A stretch of DNA of 56,277 nucleotides from JBBQNY01 sp038255255 (GTDB lineage: Bacteria > Pseudomonadota > Gammaproteobacteria > Xanthomonadales > Ahniellaceae), in the NCBI GenBank assembly GCA_038255255.1, contig JBBSLL010000017.1, positions 1 through 56,277 on the forward strand, read 5' to 3'. Positions 55,393 through 56,277 of the stretch are shown here, piece after piece (within the stretch, counting starts at the first letter, position 1; every line of letters begins with the position of its first letter). The translations under genes were made by a program, and so were the position numbers. Under the pieces are notes generated by a model that saw only the letters and a program-made list of their open reading frames with translations, had not been told where the DNA came from and ran no database searches.

Positions 55393-55874
55393 GCGACCGC
55401 GCTACCACTCAGGTGCTCACTCTTCCGACCTGCAAAGGAATCAAAGATCCTGCGGTGTGCGTGGTACGACCACTGGTCTTGGCGCTGATAGTAGCCTGCG
55501 ACCCAGACTTGAAGCTGCTCGAGCATTGCGTCTTGCGCCTCCTTCGAGGCGTACTTGTGAGGTTCCCACTCGCGCTTCTGGTTGTGCGCCAGACAAGTTT
55601 CCAGCCCGGGGTTGAGGAAAACGAGCTCAGTGCAGTGGCCGGACGCGGCAACTACAAGTTCGCCGTAGCAGCCCTCTATGGCCCAACTCTCGTTCTCGGC
55701 GAGGAATGCTGCCAACGACGCTGCGATGGATTCTGGCTGGCGCTGGACTGCGACCTGGCATGGTTCCCAGACGATGGAGTCGAGGTCGAGGTGGGCCAAG
55801 CGGTGCTCTGCGCTCAGGCGCTTGGCGAGCGTGCTCTTGCCGGAACCCGAATTGCCGAAAACGAGGACTCTCAT
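55386..55874 (-). CDS. P-loop kinase-like protein (cassette gene)
   Basis: This 162-residue protein has a Walker A GNSGSGKSTLAKRL at residues 7-20. A shikimate/adenylate-kinase-like core follows with HLDLDSIVWEP and AIEGCYGELV. The end (WSYHAHRRIFDSFAGRKSE) resembles AAA_17/AAA_18 small-molecule kinases. It should bind and probably use ATP to phosphorylate a small molecule; the substrate is unknown. Its stop codon is inside the R'' box of attC 18. Confidence 0.85.
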   Translation of the reverse strand: MRVLVFGNSGSGKSTLAKRLSAEHRLAHLDLDSIVWEPCQVAVQRQPESIAASLAAFLAENESWAIEGCYGELVVAASGHCTELVFLNPGLETCLAHNQKREWEPHKYASKEAQDAMLEQLQVWVAGYYQRQDQWSYHAHRRIFDSFAGRKSEHLSGSAVAA

Positions 55875-55878
55875 AGCG

Positions 55879-56009
55879 GCCTAGCGTTCGAGCCAAGCTG
55901 CCCGCGGAGGTATCTGTTGCTTGCCCGCGGAAGCACAATCACGAGCATGGCCTGGAGCGGGCAAGCAACGCATGCCGTAGCGGGTCAGCTTGAGCGAGGA
56001 GTTAGGCCT
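55879..56009 (-). repeat. attC site 19 (long, with internal inverted repeat)
   Basis: This site is about 131 bp, with GCCTAGCG on the left and GTTAGGCC on the right. Inside it a 12-bp perfect inverted repeat (TTGCTTGCCCGC / GCGGGCAAGCAA) surrounds about 28 bp. The outer arms are AAGCTGCCCGC and GCGGGTCAGCTT. Confidence 0.85.
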
Positions 56010-56022
56010 CATGCGCTGCGAC

Positions 56023-56175
56023 TCAACTGAAAAGACCAACAGCAAGTTCTGCCCAGACGAGGGCAAGCCCGAGTACAACAGCGAGCACGACAGCAATCCG
56101 ATGCCCGGTGCTTTTGGCCTGCCTGAGCGCCAGGACTGAATCGCCCCGGCTTCTGTAGACACATCGAAGCCTCAC
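56023..56175 (-). pseudogene. Small hydrophobic cassette ORF truncated by an IS insertion
   Basis: On the minus strand a frame of up to 50 codons ends HRIAVVLAVVLGLALVWAEL, then AVGLFS and stop, just before attC 19. It is one membrane helix, a type I associate with Xanthomonad cassettes. The only in-frame start (GTG at 56175) lies inside the IS element that begins at 56154. The original N-terminus has therefore been replaced or lost. Confidence 0.55.
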
Positions 56176-56277
56176 TGTGATTGCTGTTTTTCGAACTCTA
56201 CCGGGGACAGCCCGTTGTTGTGTCCATGCTGTCGCCGGGTGTTGTAGAACATCTCGATGTAATTGAAGACGTCGGAC
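56154..56277 (-). mobile_element. IS3-family insertion sequence, left (transposase-distal) end
   Basis: The element begins with TGTAGACACATCGAAGCC, a TG-starting terminal repeat typical of IS3 members, 18 bp beyond the transposase stop. It runs off the window, so the other end, the direct repeats and the orfA part are not seen. Confidence 0.75.
56172..56277 (-). CDS. IS3-family transposase orfB, C-terminal fragment (window edge)
   Basis: The 34 visible residues read SDVFNYIEMFYNTRRQHGHN, then NGLSPVEFEKQQSQ and stop. The Y-I-E-x-F-Y-N-x-x-R-x-H and LSPVEFE pattern is diagnostic for the end of IS3-family integrase-core transposases; the DDE residues lie outside the window. The stop TGA overlaps the GTG of the small cassette frame. 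Confidence 0.9.
   Translation of the reverse strand, partial: SDVFNYIEMFYNTRRQHGHNNGLSPVEFEKQQSQ

Overview
The window is GC-rich, densely coded gammaproteobacterial DNA. It most resembles Xanthomonadales (Xanthomonadaceae/Rhodanobacteraceae). The reasons are a methionine synthase encoded as two adjacent polypeptides, GTAG-type REP palindromes, secreted enzymes ending in an F-x-(D/N)-G-F tail, and an integron cassette array with Xanthomonas-like attC sites. The family placement is an inference. No rRNA, tRNA or CRISPR was seen.

Bases 1-43,130 look like ordinary chromosome. They hold small chaperones (Hsp20, CbpA-like), a PilH/CheY-like regulator, and a TCA-cycle block read leftwards (sucA, sucB, lpd, then a DUF3147 protein and a LOG protein). 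Next come purB with the ribosomal oxygenase roxA and a GNAT enzyme, and divergent fumC. A GntR/ABC-transporter operon has a palindromic operator and is headed by a small exported protein. It is followed by an FKBP isomerase, ugd with slyX, the split metH behind a fused ArsR-methyltransferase regulator, an acyl-CoA dehydrogenase, and a giant NAD-glutamate dehydrogenase overlapping NAD kinase. Two secreted peptidases (S8 and M14), a 5'-nucleotidase, a mechanosensitive channel and an SLC13-type transporter complete the block. Many neighbouring stops and starts overlap (ATGA, GTGA or TTGA), pointing to coupled operons. A SOUL-type gene at 43,141-43,764 is broken by one in-frame stop.

Bases about 44,330-56,153 are a chromosomal integron cassette array. 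I count 19 attC-type sites, one of them truncated. Each follows a minus-strand gene or a gene-poor spacer. Cargo includes Pr6Pr, DUF1697, an exported amidohydrolase, a DUF1080 protein, a GST-like protein, DUF3237, a bicupin, small membrane proteins, DUF2306, DUF305, a lipoprotein and a P-loop kinase-like protein. Two cassette genes carry frameshifts. No integrase is in the window. Because all cassette genes read leftwards, the integrase and attI should lie to the right, and the left end, where attC sites are most degenerate, should be the old distal end. At the right edge an IS3-family element has inserted into the last cassette.

The array is the most notable feature. Gene starts were chosen from ribosome-binding sites, family alignments from memory and overlaps with neighbours. 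Functional names without an experimental family precedent are given as domain names only.
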